Below, piece after piece: positions 43,070 to 53,679 of a stretch of 64,000 bases of DNA. The position numbers were made by a program, and so were the translations under genes. The stretch spans positions 222,060 through 286,059 of the forward strand of contig JAKCWW010000003.1 in the NCBI GenBank assembly GCA_026260175.1, read 5' to 3'. The stretch comes from Reticulitermes lucifugus (lineage: Eukaryota; Arthropoda; Insecta; Blattodea; Rhinotermitidae). Below the pieces are notes generated by a model that had not been told where the DNA came from, ran no database searches, and was given only the letters and a program-made list of their open reading frames with translations. Position 1 is the first letter of the stretch. The number at the start of each line of letters is the position of its first letter.

Positions 43070-43300
43070 AGTCACTAGGGAACCTAGGCCAAGGTACAAT
43101 AATAATATTAAAATGGATTTTAGAGAAGTGCGGCTGGGCGTATGTTCTTGAGTCAACCCGCCTTTGTAAACTGACAGATGTCGGGTTCTTGTAGAGTGGT
43201 AATGAAAGTTGGGATTCCCTGAAGAACTAGGGCTTTTTGATTAGCTTAGCAACTTTCAGCTTTCACAGGAGGACTGTGCCGTTTGGATTTAGAGGTCTGT
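43070..43300 (+). repeat. LINE 3' fragment
   Basis: 'CTAGGGAACCTAGGCCAAGG' and 'AATAATATTAAAATGGATTT' encode a PRPRYNNNIKMDF-like relic of the ORF2 tail. The shared noncoding tail follows. Confidence 0.65.
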
Positions 43301-43369
43301 CGAAAAAGTCACTTTGTTATGCGTTCGTTATACTTTATTATCGTTAATATTAAGTTACTTCTTGTAAAT

Positions 43370-43705
43370 GTGGCCAAGTATGGTTAGGCTAATCAAGTGG
43401 AAGAGGGTAATTTGGGCAGAATATGTAGCATGCATGGAAAAGAAAAAAGAGCTTTGGTAATAAATTCTGAAGGAATGAAATCATTTGGAAGACTATGCGT
43501 AAATGGGAGTTTAATGTTGAAACTGATTTTAAACAGAGTAGAAAATATGGTTGACTTTATTTGGCTCAGCATGTGGACTAGTGATGGACGTCCGTGAATA
43601 TGGTAAAGAACTTTCGGGTTCCATAAAGTGCGGAAAATTTCTACGTTATCTGAAAACTTTTAGCATTTCAAGACGAAGTCTTGCTCTCTGGAGCTAATTA
43701 GTTAA
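43370..43705 (+). repeat. LINE 3' fragment
   Basis: The translation has MRLIKWKRVIWAEYVACMEKKK- and FGRLCVNGSLMLKLILNRVENMVDFIWLS-like relics across frames, then 'GAACTTTCGGGTTCCATAAA' and a GTTA-like end. It lies directly after another copy in the same orientation. Confidence 0.65.
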
Positions 43706-43709
43706 ATGT

Positions 43710-45550
43710 ACGGTCTTTCGAGAAGTAATACGTGCTGTTCGAACCACTTCCGAGAAGTTACATATTACGATCGCCGGAAGACAGGAATAATCAGGGTATA
43801 CTCTGAGCCACTTGTGGCCATTGGACCTTCTGCTGAGGGCAATAACTTGTGATGTTATAAGAGAGGTGCCATGAGAGCAGGTTTTACTGTCCGAGCGACG
43901 GAAAGACGAAGAAAGAATACCGACGGTACGTTCATAAAACTCTAGAGCTGGGGGTCTGACACTTCTTTAGCATTAGTGGACTGGCTTTTGGGGCGTGCAA
44001 AGAAGGGGGTAGTAATGTGTTCGGCGCTCACTGCGCCACAGGAAGGCCCCGCAATCTGTGGGCTTGCAGATTCACGTCACACGGTCTTCACTTCTAGTGC
44101 AGAAATACAGTGGCCACTGCATGCCTCAAATGTCAACTCTCTCAGCGTGTTCAGTAATTAAACCGTCCTTTTTTCGTATGTTTGCGTGGTAACACAAAAG
44201 TTTCCGTAAGTGAAAGGAATGTGACGATTATTTTACATTTACTGGAGAATACAGTGTCATATAACTTTACTTTAGCTGAGATACTGAAGTAAGAAGTAGA
44301 TGCAAAAGAAGAGAAACGATTATATAAACAATGTCTCATTGTTAACATAACAAGTCCCACTTAATCAGTTCTACACTCAGAAATGATTCTCATTTTTGAG
44401 ATTAACAGAAATAAAAGTACACTTCAAATTGATAATTGAATTAAAGCTGCGGTGTCAAAATTGGAGAGGTAAACACCGCTGTTTATAAAACACACCATTT
44501 GAAACTATGCTGAACAAATTCCACACAGTCCCAGCCTCATAAACCTAGCTCCCTAAAGATCTTCGTGATTCTATATTTTCTTGTCGTTCTCGGCAATCCA
44601 TGTGGATGTTTTTGTGCCTTGAACAGGGAGGCGTAATATTTCTCCATTAGGCAGGGTTAAGTCCCTAATGCTCAGTAGCACGTCTGCCTGCTGTTACGAG
44701 GTGGTGTTGACAGGGCATATCTTCCGAATGTTTCTGAAATTATTCCAGTACCACCTATAATAATAATTATTATTATTATCATCGCAATGTTTCTCTTGTC
44801 GTCTGTGCCTTAGAAGAGCTAGGCCTTTGTCAGTCTCCTGCACAGTATTCTGCATTATAAATATTATCTACATCACGCTCCTCTGAGTGGTAACTGCTGT
44901 GAATATACGAGAGTCTACACTCCTTCTACCCACTCCCTTCAAACCTCCTCATCCCCTTTCAAAATGGACACTCAAATTGCGCTTTCCTCCTTGCCACGGA
45001 TGCAAGTCAAAAGCACTTTCCTCCAGCCGAGCTGCTCCTCCGCACTTTTATTTTTACACTCCCTTATATCCTTAAAAATATATAAGGAAAATCTGTGCGG
45101 TTATGGAGGGGTTGTTTTTAGGAGGGGGTGAGATTCATAATAATGAGGCCCAGCGGGAACTGATGTATTGTGCAAAGCCTGAATGATAATGCAATGTGGA
45201 CATTGAAAATTGTTTTCTGCTATTTCTTGGTCATTTTTCATCCGCGTTTGATCATTCTACACACCCCTCGGCACTTTTTTATCTCCCTCGACTTTACCCC
45301 TCATTTCCAATTTTTTCGATTTTTTATCCCCAATTTCCCGCTTACCCAAACATTCAGAACTGGAAACATATGTTTATTAGATCCAATCCAAATACGACTT
45401 TCAATGAAACAGATGTTAAATGTTTCGTCATTACCCGCACAGTGTCATTAGGGCAATAACTTGATCGTAAGCGACGCTTTAGATGTAAAAGTACACTCAA
45501 AGCAGTTAGTGTTGTTCACCCTTAAATATTTTAAAAGTTGATATCAGGCT
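43710..45550. other. Unannotated stretch
   Basis: ATT/TAA-type simple repeats lie near 44757-44780. Frames at 45.17-45.46 kb are pyrimidine-rich without a domain. Confidence 0.4.
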
Positions 45551-45554
45551 GCCG

Positions 45555-45665
45555 CCGCGATGTTGATGAGATCTGCGCTCTTCTGGGATATTACGCGGCG
45601 TCATGTGTTAATTGTTTACCGACGTTTCGGGACAACGTATCGTTCCCATCTTCACGGGTCACATG
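45555..45665 (-). repeat. Degenerate hammerhead-like repeat (copy 3 of 4)
   Basis: 'GCGATGTTGATGAGATCTGC', 'TCTTCTGGGATATTACGCGG' and 'ACCGACGTTTCGGGACAACG' match copy 1 closely. Confidence 0.7.
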
Positions 45666-46106
45666 TCGGATCTCATTTTAAAAGTTAGTTCTTATCTCGC
45701 ATCAGGTCATCACTTGTGCGGTAATGCATAAACTGTCATGACGTCATTTCATGTTTACATGACGCATTATTTCGAGTTTCAAGTGTTTTGCACGCATACA
45801 TATCCGGACATACGGACGAATGGAAGCAGTTTTGTTAGACAGAGTGTAGCCTGTTGAGAAATCGATACACCTTGCTTGTAAGACAGGCTAAGAAACTTGA
45901 GGTCGCTGGTCTTACGGAATGTTTGTAGCATCGGATAACTGGTCCTTATTTCGTCAGGTTGCTTTTTCCAGAAAAGAGGAAACAGATTTTGTCGTTCAAA
46001 TTAGACCGGTGTGTAGTTATTAACCTTTGAAAGCACAGTTTTAATACATGCACCTTCTGCTCTAATGTTAAAAGTTTGTATTTTGTACATACAGATTGTT
46101 TATGCG

Positions 46107-46258
46107 GACCGATCACTCGTCCAGGGGAGTCCTACTGAGAGAGAGTGTGTGTGTGTGTGTGTGTGTTATTGAATGGGATCAGGTACAATAATAACCCTCT
46201 ACACCTACAATGAGTAGGTAGAAGGGGTCAGACTGAGAAAGAAAGGAAGAAAGAAAGT
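46107..46258 (+). repeat. Family A SINE tail type 1 (head missing)
   Basis: 'GACCGATCACTCGTCCAGGG' and 'GAGTCCTACTGAG', a GT run, 'GGGATCAGGTACAATAATAA' and 'GGGTCAGACTGAG' follow the 3' half of the copy at 2251. Confidence 0.75.
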
Positions 46259-46398
46259 TTGTTTATGTATTTCCTGTATTTCTCACTTTTCTATTCACCA
46301 TTTACCGGTTGGTCTTTGTAATCAAGTAGGACTGCGTTCTCTGTAAGGTAGCAACAAAGGCTTTATACATCTGTTGCATGAAAGTAGTACAACGAAAA

Positions 46399-46628
46399 GG
46401 CCGCGCCCGGCTTCGATCCCGGGCCAGTCCGTATGAGATTTCAGGTGGATAAAGTGGCACTGTGATGAGTTCCTCTCCGAGTACTGCGGCTTTCTCTTGT
46501 CAGTATCATTCCACCAATACTCCGTACACATCTTCATCTACATAACATTCTTATCAACTGGAAAAGCAGGCGAAAGCTGGGAACCTTCAAACAGAGCCAT
46601 GTTCTCTTGGATATCGGGAGAGCACTGA
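46399..46628 (+). repeat. Family C SINE, tail type 2
   Basis: The box B-like 'CGGCTTCGATCCCGGGCC' and 'GGTGGATAAAGTGGCACTGT' belong to family C. The end 'AGGCGAAAGCTGGGAACCTT' and 'CGGGAGAGCAC' matches 31219-31385 and not the type 1 tail. Confidence 0.75.
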
Positions 46629-46924
46629 AAAGAAGAGTACTTTCACGTTTTTGGTACATTCAGAATTGGCCTATTCATGTAACAGCTTTCATAACCATCT
46701 CAACGATACCACTGTCCAATTATGTGTATTTCTGAAATTATGCCAACTGGTTGTAACCCAGAAACAAACAATAACATTCTAGGACTGATGCTATTGCGCA
46801 AGTATTGTTCGGTGCATAAATCAACTGTAGCCGCTTACTGTTGTCATTTTATGACTGATAACGACTGCATGAAAAGAAAGTTCTAGCTCAGTCAATTCAT
46901 CCATACAGACCCCGCAAGTAAGGT

Positions 46925-47640
46925 GTGTTTTTCTTTCTTGTTATCAAGCAGACATCAAGTTCTGCTTCAAAATCGGGAAAGCAGCTACAGAAAGGCACGA
47001 ATGACCGAAACTGTTTGTGGGAATGATAACTGTATCTCCTACTTATATCTGAACGACTTGAAAGATTCCGAGGACGTGAGGACCTTGAAGATGATCTAAA
47101 GAGTGGGCGGCCGCCAACTCTCCAAATCCTTTAACAGTTACAAAGTTCCCGAACTAGTGGCCAGAGACTGTGGTATGACCTTTAAATTGAAAGACAATTT
47201 GCCTAGTTCTTCATGGAGCTTTTGAAAAGTGAGAAATCTCCGCGAAGTGTTTTACAGTCCCATGGATGAGGTCACCCTGTGAAGCGCTTCCTGGCGAATA
47301 GCGGCGTCGTGCAGATCGTCCACCCACCTTATTCAGCTGACCTCACACCAGCCGACTTTGTCTTTTCCCTATAGTGAAAACTGCCCTCAAGGAAGTAAAT
47401 TTCAGACCGTCAACGGTATCAGGAGGAATTAAATGCAGTTCCTTTGGACGCCTTTGATGACTGTTCTGTGAACTCTTTATACAGATGTAAAGTGTGTTGC
47501 TGTCAAAGGAGATTGATTACTTTGAAGGGAAATACAACAATTTTCTTTTCATTTTTTTATGTGTATCTGTTCTTATACACAGAGTCTCGGGAACTTTATT
47601 GTGTAACCACGCATAAAAAGCTCAGATAGCCATTGTGGGT
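46925..47640 (+). mobile_element. Decayed mariner-type DNA transposon
   Basis: Fragments of mariner transposase appear in order: DIKFCFKIGKAATE, MTETVCGND and FRGREDLEDDLKSGRPPT (N-terminal helix-turn-helix region), then KRFLANSGVVQIVHPPYSADL with TPADF (the HPPYSPDLAPxD region that bears the last catalytic Asp), then a KTAL-K-VNF-like and a GDYFEG-like relic. The pieces are in different frames with stops, and the catalytic middle is missing, leaving about 0.7 kb of an original of roughly 1.3 kb. Terminal inverted repeats were not delimited. Confidence 0.8.
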
Positions 47641-47644
47641 TTTA

Positions 47645-48425
47645 CATTTTAATGTTCCAAGAAGTACCTATCGATAGTGGATCTATTACTAGGATATAGA
47701 GTAGCGAACGCACCATAGAGTTTCGATACCAGAAAATGCCGTCTCGTTAGGCTGTACACAATAACATTGGCATACATGTATATACACTGAAGGGGACTCT
47801 TTGTTTCTGTATATGGCGAATCCCATTATTTTCTCTCAGAAACCGTAATGCAGCTCCAATAGAAAAATCAGTCGGATAGTGTTTATGAAAACGGCCGCAG
47901 TATGTTATGAGAATTAAACACAATCCCACAAATAAATTTCCAGACAAAATATAGTGCTATTTAACGTTAGAGCAAGCGGTGAGTATGGTTACCACTACCC
48001 TATAAAATGTCAGGATTTTGTTATAAAACAGCGCCTGCATACATACGTAGAGAACAACGGCCCATAGCGCAGTCGCTAGAGACATGTTTATTCAAAGGTA
48101 TAGGTTTTGGTTACTGCAGGCAGGAGGTTGTGAGCCGTCAAACGGTTATGTAAACACAAACTGGTCGAGATGTGTGAGGTCACAAAGTGCCTGGTTTGAT
48201 TTTACGTCGGTCCCAGGGAACTGCCTAAGATTAAACACTTTGATTTGTCGATTATTCTTAATACATCCCGCACAATTATTAATTTTCTAACGACTGGCTG
48301 AGCAAACCGACTAACCAATTAAGGATTTCTGTTTTATTTTAATCTGCAGTAAGACTGTCTGTGTCAAACTGCGGCCTGTAATGGGCGCATGTCCATCCGC
48401 CGGGTTATAGATAATTCAGTAAAGT
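47645..48425. other. Mostly unannotated stretch
   Basis: A tRNA box A-like 'ATAGCGCAGTCGCTAGAG' at about 48065-48082 hints at a decayed SINE head. Nothing else was recognised. Confidence 0.4.
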
Positions 48426-48429
48426 GCTT

Positions 48430-48555
48430 TGGTGGAATGACAATTGACAGGGGAAGAACGAAGTGCTATAAGCGGGGGGGGGGGAGTGCCAGATTTTCGG
48501 AGAAACCAGCTGCCTGCATCTTCACCACAAAAGATGAAAGCAGCAAGTTCCACAA
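48430..48555. repeat. Patchwork of repeat fragments
   Basis: A family C SINE fragment ('TGGTGGAATGACAATTGACA', about 48431-48465) is followed by a G run and by a 'TTTTCGGAGAAACCAGCTGC' plus CTGCATCTTCA block of the hammerhead-like relic family. Confidence 0.5.
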
Positions 48556-48759
48556 TAAGGTTAATACCTATATGGGCTACCTATACCAAATCAAACGGTG
48601 TCACTTCCCTAGAGGCCTTATCATAAGGAAAGAAACTTTATGGAATAGAGTCCTTGAGAAGCTGACGGTTGCACAGTCAGTAATTCTCCGTCTGTTGGTT
48701 GACGCTCCACAGCATGGATCCTGATTAAGCAGTCAACCTTAATGATCCGTGATTTCAGT

Positions 48760-48905
48760 CTTCTGCCTCGATGTTGGTGACATCAGCGTTTTTTTTTGGA
48801 CTTCTTAACCCTTGAAGATGGGACCGATACGTTGTCCCGAAACGTCGTTAAAGGATTGCCTTTCGACGCTGCGTAATATCACAAAAGAGCTCAGATCTCA
48901 ACCTT
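48760..48905 (+). mobile_element. Foldback of the degenerate hammerhead-like repeat (copy 4 of 4)
   Basis: The left side 'CCTCGATGTTGGTGACATCA' and the right side (minus strand, 'GTTGAGATCTGAGCTCTTTT' and 'GTGATATTACGCAGCG') are inverted copies of the same end. 'GAAGATGGGACCGATACGTT' and 'GTCCCGAAACGTCG' lie between them (48811-48847). Confidence 0.65.
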
Positions 48906-49029
48906 AATGATGATTACCACATTCAGAATAGAAGATTAAAGATGGATGTGGCAGCTTTCTACGAAACATGGTAAATTCCTACCACATTACACGGCGTCAT
49001 ATCCTGTAACTCAGTATTTATCGTGATCA

Positions 49030-49635
49030 CCGCCGTGAAAATAAGTTAATTTTATTACATTTCATGTTTGAAACTTAGTGCAGTGTTTTCTTCTCAGTTC
49101 GTAATTAACAGTGTTGTGTATGTTTTTCGGCGGCTCCCGGAGGAAACTTGACGGTCTTTTATATGTGGGGGGGGGAGGCCTTTACGCGTGAAACGGTGGG
49201 TCAGATACTCAAGACATTTGTAGTTGCGGAACCCAAGTGGTCATTGCCGTGTGCTAAAGAGCGCGTTACTGGATACTGTACAAGCTGGCACTTACCGATC
49301 TTTATCTTGCGGACATGGTAGTGATCCTTTAGGTTTGGTGCACTTAAAAGCGGGAAAATTTTGAACACCACAGCGACTGTTAGCTTCACAAGATGGAGTC
49401 TGTCACAGTGAGTTAATCATATGAGCTAACATTTTATTCGGGAAACCTATAAGGAAAAGGCCACTTTAAATACGTAGACAGGAAGACAATGTTGAAGTGG
49501 ATTTTAGGAAGCCTGGTTCCAGTCTGAGCCGGGTTTCGTGGTTTCTCTCAGACCCTTCAGGCAATTGTTGGGACAATATCCCGATTTGGACACGACCACT
49601 TCCAAATAATTTCCTGTTCATTATTAATAAATTAT
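49030..49635. other. Unannotated stretch
   Basis: A G run lies near 49168-49176. A short WILG-like LINE relic may lie near 49450-49515 but is weak. Confidence 0.4.
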
Positions 49636-49925
49636 ACCGATCCCAGTGGCCGCGCGTTCTAAGGCGTGGGTCTGTGGCCGCTTGATTGCTGGGGTCGTGG
49701 GTTCGAATCCCGTTGAACGCATGGATGTTCGTCTCTTGTGTTTGTTGTGTGTTGTGTAGGTAGCTGCATTTGCGACGGGCTGATCACTCGTTTAGAGGAG
49801 TCCTCCCGGGCGTGTGTGTGTCTAATTGTGTGTGATCTAGAAACCTGAACAATGAGGCGTCCTGGGCTCGAGTTGGGCTGTTGCGCCACCGAAGCAGAAG
49901 AAGAAAAAGAAGAAGAAAATACTGT
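49636..49925 (+). repeat. Family A SINE, tail type 2 (ungapped)
   Basis: The head 'GTGGCCGCGCGTTCTAAGGC', box B 'GGGTTCGAATCCCG', body 'GCATGGATGTTCGTCTCTTG' and tail 'GAAACCTGAACAATGAGGCG' are present, ending in a GAA-rich run in place of poly-A. Confidence 0.85.
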
Positions 49926-49929
49926 TCCG

Positions 49930-50525
49930 TGGCCGGCTGTTTTCAACATTCTAATGAAAGTTCGGATTCCATAAAAGCCAAGGAATATTCTGGCCAATTG
50001 ATTATGCCACGTGCTAAGAAATTTGAACTTCCAGAGTCGCAGAGCAGCCCATTTCTACTTGTCTTCTAGTCTGGACGGTGTCACTCCCCCTCTTGTCTTC
50101 TTTATTGAATTTGTGCGTAACCCCTGATCTAAATGAATGTCAGTCATAGCTGTAATTACACGTCATCTGGGACACGCCACGTGTCTCGATCCTCTGTCAA
50201 CTTCCCCCTTCTTAACTGACTAATATTTAAGAATTTTACATGTGAAATCCCAGAAATCTTTTGAACTCAGCGCCATTATTTTATGGAATTACGTATATAA
50301 TACAGTTTAATTATGACATTAAGATTTAAATGTCGATATAAAAGTGAGACGCCAGCAGGCCTAACACATGGGTGACGCAGAGTAATGCGTAGCCTTGCTT
50401 TAACTTCGGAGCTAGAAGATGTAAAATTCTGCTTCAGAATAGGTTTAGTACTCAACCTTAATTACCACTGTCTCTAAGTATTAAAAAACGTAACAGCCTT
50501 TTATAATAATAATTATTATTATTAT
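49930..50525. other. Unannotated stretch
   Basis: An ATT-type simple repeat lies at about 50504-50530. Nothing else was recognised. Confidence 0.4.
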
Positions 50526-50529
50526 GATT

Positions 50530-50900
50530 ATTTAATTATGCTGGCCATGATAAGTGGGTCCCTGTCACCACGGCAAGGCGCGTCCTCGGGTTGCGGATGG
50601 AGGAACGGCCTCCGGGTATGGAGGGTAGCTGCGAATACATTGAATAAGCAGTCGCGGACAGCCGACAAGGGGTGGCCCTCCAGCTTGGGGGCTGGACGAG
50701 GTGTTAACAACTCCTCACCGTAAAAATTACCATGTTACGAAACACTATACAAAGCCTCGGACCTGGACAGGTGGCGGGCTCTTGTGAGTGCGGTAATGAA
50801 CCTTCGGGTTTCATAAAACGCTGGGAATTTCTTGACTAACTGACGACCTGTTAGCTTCTCAAGAAGGATTCTGCTCCATGGAGTTAGTAGTTAGTTAATT
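50530..50900 (+). repeat. Internally deleted LINE derivative
   Basis: A 5'-like segment (50560-50760: 'GGCCTCCGGGTATGGAGGGT', 'AAGCAGTCGCGGACAGCCGA', 'AAAGCCTCGGACCTGG') joins directly to the LINE 3' tail ('GACAGGTGGCGGGCTCTTGT', 'AACCTTCGGGTTTCATAAAA') and ends in a GTTAG repeat. The same two parts occur at 17560-18190. Confidence 0.65.
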
Positions 50901-51130
50901 ATGCTGGTGTCAGTAACCGAGAAAGTTGTGTCAGTAGTCAATAGCCCAACGCCTCTGGCTTGTATGTTGGAGTTTTGCAGTTCGAATCTTGTACCGGCGC
51001 CTACTACCCCAATTGCGGTTTCTCGTGGTTTTCTTCTGTCACCCCATACAAATGTTGGGCTAGTACCTTCAGTTCGGCGACTGTCATCTCCTCCTACAAG
51101 CTTTCCGTTTTATCATTGACTATCATCCAA
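50900..51130 (+). repeat. SINE-like element
   Basis: The box B-like 'GCAGTTCGAATCTTG' is followed by 'GCGGTTTCTCGTGGTTTTCT' and 'ATGTTGGGCTAGTACCTTCA', a body style common in arthropod SINEs. Box A is weak. Confidence 0.6.
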
Positions 51131-51235
51131 TAATAATTGGACTTTTTATTCTCGAATTATTGACAGCTTTCTTAAATAAAATGAAACCAATCACCTGTTA
51201 AATTTCACGTTGTATTGACCGTGCATCTTATCACA

Positions 51236-51419
51236 ATTGAGGATTTATTTTACCAACTTATGCACAATATTACAATAGTGTAATTTACCCCTATACGTAT
51301 TTCGTCTATGCTACATTTCTATGACCCCCTGAGGATGGCTTAAAATAAGCCGAAATACGTATAGGGGTAAATGACACTATTGTAATATTGTGCATAAGTT
51401 GGTAAAATAAATCCTCAAT
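51236..51419. mobile_element. Near-perfect foldback element (69-bp arms, one mismatch)
   Basis: The arms at 51236-51304 and 51351-51419 are complementary at 68 of 69 positions by hand count, separated by 46 bp. The unit is 184 bp and non-coding. The high arm identity suggests a young copy or gene conversion between arms. Confidence 0.92.
51324..51368 (+). ncRNA. Hammerhead-ribozyme-like motif in the foldback loop and right arm
   Basis: ACCCC (stem I) - CTGAGGA (51329-51335) - GGCTTA/TAAGCC stem II - GAAATACGTATA (51352-51363; stem III three pairs with a CG loop) - GGGGT (stem I). Core bases match consensus. Confidence 0.7.
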
Positions 51420-51460
51420 CACTTGTTAGTTTCGATTGATAACAAACAAACGTAAAGAGC

Positions 51461-51545
51461 TGGGATAGCTTAGTCGGTACAATGACTAGGCTACTGGGTA
51501 GACGACAGAGGGATCGTCCTTTGATTCCCAACAGTTGAGAGATTT
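51461..51545 (+). repeat. tRNA-like SINE head
   Basis: 'GCTGGGATAGCTTAGTCGGT' (box A-like) and 'CTTTGATTCCCAAC' (box B-like). The body is short or missing before the element at 51555. Confidence 0.6.
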
Positions 51546-51554
51546 CTTTGTACA

Positions 51555-51810
51555 ATCAGTTCTGCTATTACGCGTGTTTCGTCAACGCAAATTGGCTATA
51601 ACGCGATTGATGAATAGGTGGACGCTGTTTGTATAATGCGAAATTTCGCATAAGCGTTTTGGCGATTAGCGATTTTAGCGATCAGTTTAAAGATATAAAG
51701 TTGAATGAGGGGCATAATTGTTTCTGATCTGACCCTATTTTTACTACTCGATTTTCCATAACGCGAGGTCTCACAAGAATGCAACTATGGCGTTATAGCA
51801 GAAACGACTT
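51555..51810. mobile_element. Probable pogo/Tigger-like short element
   Basis: The left end 'AGTTCTGCTATTACGCG' and the right end (minus strand) 'GTTTCTGCTATAACGC' are inverted, and 'ATAACGCG' recurs inside. This is the terminal style of Tigger/pogo-like elements. There is no transposase, and the TA target is uncertain. Confidence 0.5.
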
Positions 51811-51814
51811 ACTG

Positions 51815-52435
51815 GGGCCCAACCAACATTTTTTGAAAGAATATCGGGGGCTGTTTCGCCTGAAGTAAAACGGCAGGGGCGTGAAGGTGATCAGTCACTC
51901 CCATTTCATGCGGAGCTTAAGAATAAGAGGAGCAAACCCTCCAGGTTCTCATACGCCTTTGTGGCAGGCACAGGAATATTTTTACTTTCTTTTTTCTCTT
52001 GTACCCACTCCATCAGGCCGCAACAGATACCTGTTCATGATCACACCTGATGTTGCTGAATACGGGTGGATTATGTTTTCTCAGTCGCTGTGTGATGAGA
52101 CACTTGTTTCATTGTTTTCCTCAGAAGGACTCGCACTATGGCGGACGACGATGTACGCTCGCGTCATCAACAAAAGACGAATAGGAATCACGCTTAACCG
52201 GCTTTAAAAAGCGAGAACCGTTGCGACATCAATCCCTCCCTCCTAGCATGTACTCGTACTTCAGACCTCCCTTCAGCATATCCCGACCTCAACTCCTCTA
52301 TATTCAAAACATTTCTCTTCATAAATATAATATTAGAAATCGTGTTAACAAAATTGGTGTGTTAAAACACAACGGACTGCCGTATCCAATTACTGATAGA
52401 AGGGCGTATAGCATATCGGAGACATTTAAAATTAA
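51815..52435. other. Unannotated stretch
   Basis: A 108-codon plus frame (51881-52207) has no domain. Nothing else was recognised. Confidence 0.4.
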
Positions 52436-52449
52436 TAGTAGTGGTAATT

Positions 52450-52683
52450 GCTGATCCCAGTGGCCGTGCGGTCTAAGGCGTGGGTCTTCGGCCGCTCGCT
52501 TACTAGGANNNNNNNNNNNNNNNNNNNNNNNNNNNNNNNNNNNNNNNNNNNNNNNNNNNNNNNNNNNNNNNNNNNNNNNNNNNNNNNNNNNNNNNNNNNN
52601 NNNNNNNNNNNNNNNNNNNNNTGAAACCTCGACGAAACGAGGAGGCCCAGGCCCATATAGGGCTGTCCAGCCATAGAAAAAAA
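52450..52683 (+). repeat. Family A SINE, tail type 2, interrupted by an assembly gap
   Basis: The head 'GTGGCCGTGCGGTCTAAGGC' is followed by N and then the tail 'GAAACCTCGACGAAACGAGG' with a terminal A run. Direct repeats AGTAGTGGTAATT (52437-52449 and 52684-52696) flank it exactly, a 13-bp target duplication. Confidence 0.9.
52509..52621. other. Assembly gap (113 N)
   Basis: The gap lies between the tRNA-like head and tail of the family A SINE. The intact copy has about 142 bases here. Confidence 0.95.
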
Positions 52684-52696
52684 AGTAGTGGTAATT

Positions 52697-52815
52697 ATAT
52701 GTACCACCAGCATAAATATTATAACACTGCTGTGTTTTACCCTCACTGTCTTTATGTGTTCCGCATGGTTCTCACAACAAACTGCGATCATTTCTGTAAA
52801 CAGAATTAACAGGTC
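52697..52815 (-). repeat. Unclassified interspersed repeat (copy 7, minus)
   Basis: On the minus strand: 'GAGAACCATGCGGAACACAT', 'AAAGACAGTGAGGG' and 'TGCTGGTGGTACATATAAT'. A family A SINE has inserted at the GGTGGTACATATA end of this repeat. Confidence 0.55.
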
Positions 52816-53008
52816 TCTCGTTACAATGGAGAGTCAGTGTATTGTCTGTAAAGCATGGACTGAATCTTTACGTATAATGTATATGAATGCCATGATTGGG
52901 ACGGTTATTACGAGTGCTGCACTGGGCTAAGGACACATTCTTCAAACGTATCCGAGATAAAAATAATTGAACCACTTTGTAAATTTACTGATTTTTACAT
53001 ATAGGTAT

Positions 53009-53257
53009 TATTATTTATTACTTATTGAAGGGCCCCATAGCAGACGCTACGGACGCACCGCAGCCTTGAAGGCTTATTGTGCAACCCTGTGATAAAGATG
53101 ATGAAGTTCTTTCTGCTTTTCCACTTTAATGGATCACTAGTGGAATGAAATTGACAGGGGAAAACCAAAGTAATCAGAGTAAAACCTGTCCCAGTGCCAC
53201 CTTGTCCACCACAAATCCCACATGGACCGACCCGGGATCGAACCCGGGCCTCAGCTG
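53009..53257 (-). repeat. Family C SINE with 11-bp target duplication (5' truncated)
   Basis: It runs from an A/T-rich tail through 'ACGGACGCACCGCAGCCTTG' to 'GGATCGAACCCGGGCCTCAG', where the tRNA head is cut. Direct repeats CATATAGGTAT (52998-53008 and 53258-53268) flank it exactly, so the truncation happened at insertion. Confidence 0.88.
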
Positions 53258-53389
53258 CATATAGGTATATAGGCCTAGATATTGAATTACACTTAGTTTA
53301 GTTTATACGAGGTAAGTAGCTGTACACATGTTAAATGTCCTTATTTCATAAAGTAAGCCTGAGTTAGTGTAGTAATAGCAGGGAGGATG

Positions 53390-53675
53390 CAATGGTCAAG
53401 TCGTGTAGAATGCAAAGGGGATATGAGAGGATAATATCGTACAAGACTGTACTTCGAGTCCACCGAAGAGGCCAAGACGAAGATGCGAGGATGGGATTAA
53501 ACTGAATCTTAAAATATATATGAGGCTGTAGATTGGATTTATCTGGCGAGGGATAGGAACCAATGCCGAGCTGTTGTACATACGGTAATGAACATGCAGG
53601 ATCCATACAAGGCAGGAAATTCCTTACTCACCTGGAGGAATCTTATTTTCTCAGGAAGGACTCTCTTCTACGCAG
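53390..53675 (+). repeat. LINE 3' fragment
   Basis: 'GAGTCCACCGAAGAGGCCAA' and GACGAAGATGCGAGGATGGG encode an RVHRRGQDEDARMGL-like relic of the RPRRRWED tail, followed by 'GGATAGGAACCAATGCCGAG' (AQDRNQCR-like) and the shared 3' tail. Confidence 0.65.
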
Positions 53676-53679
53676 TTGC

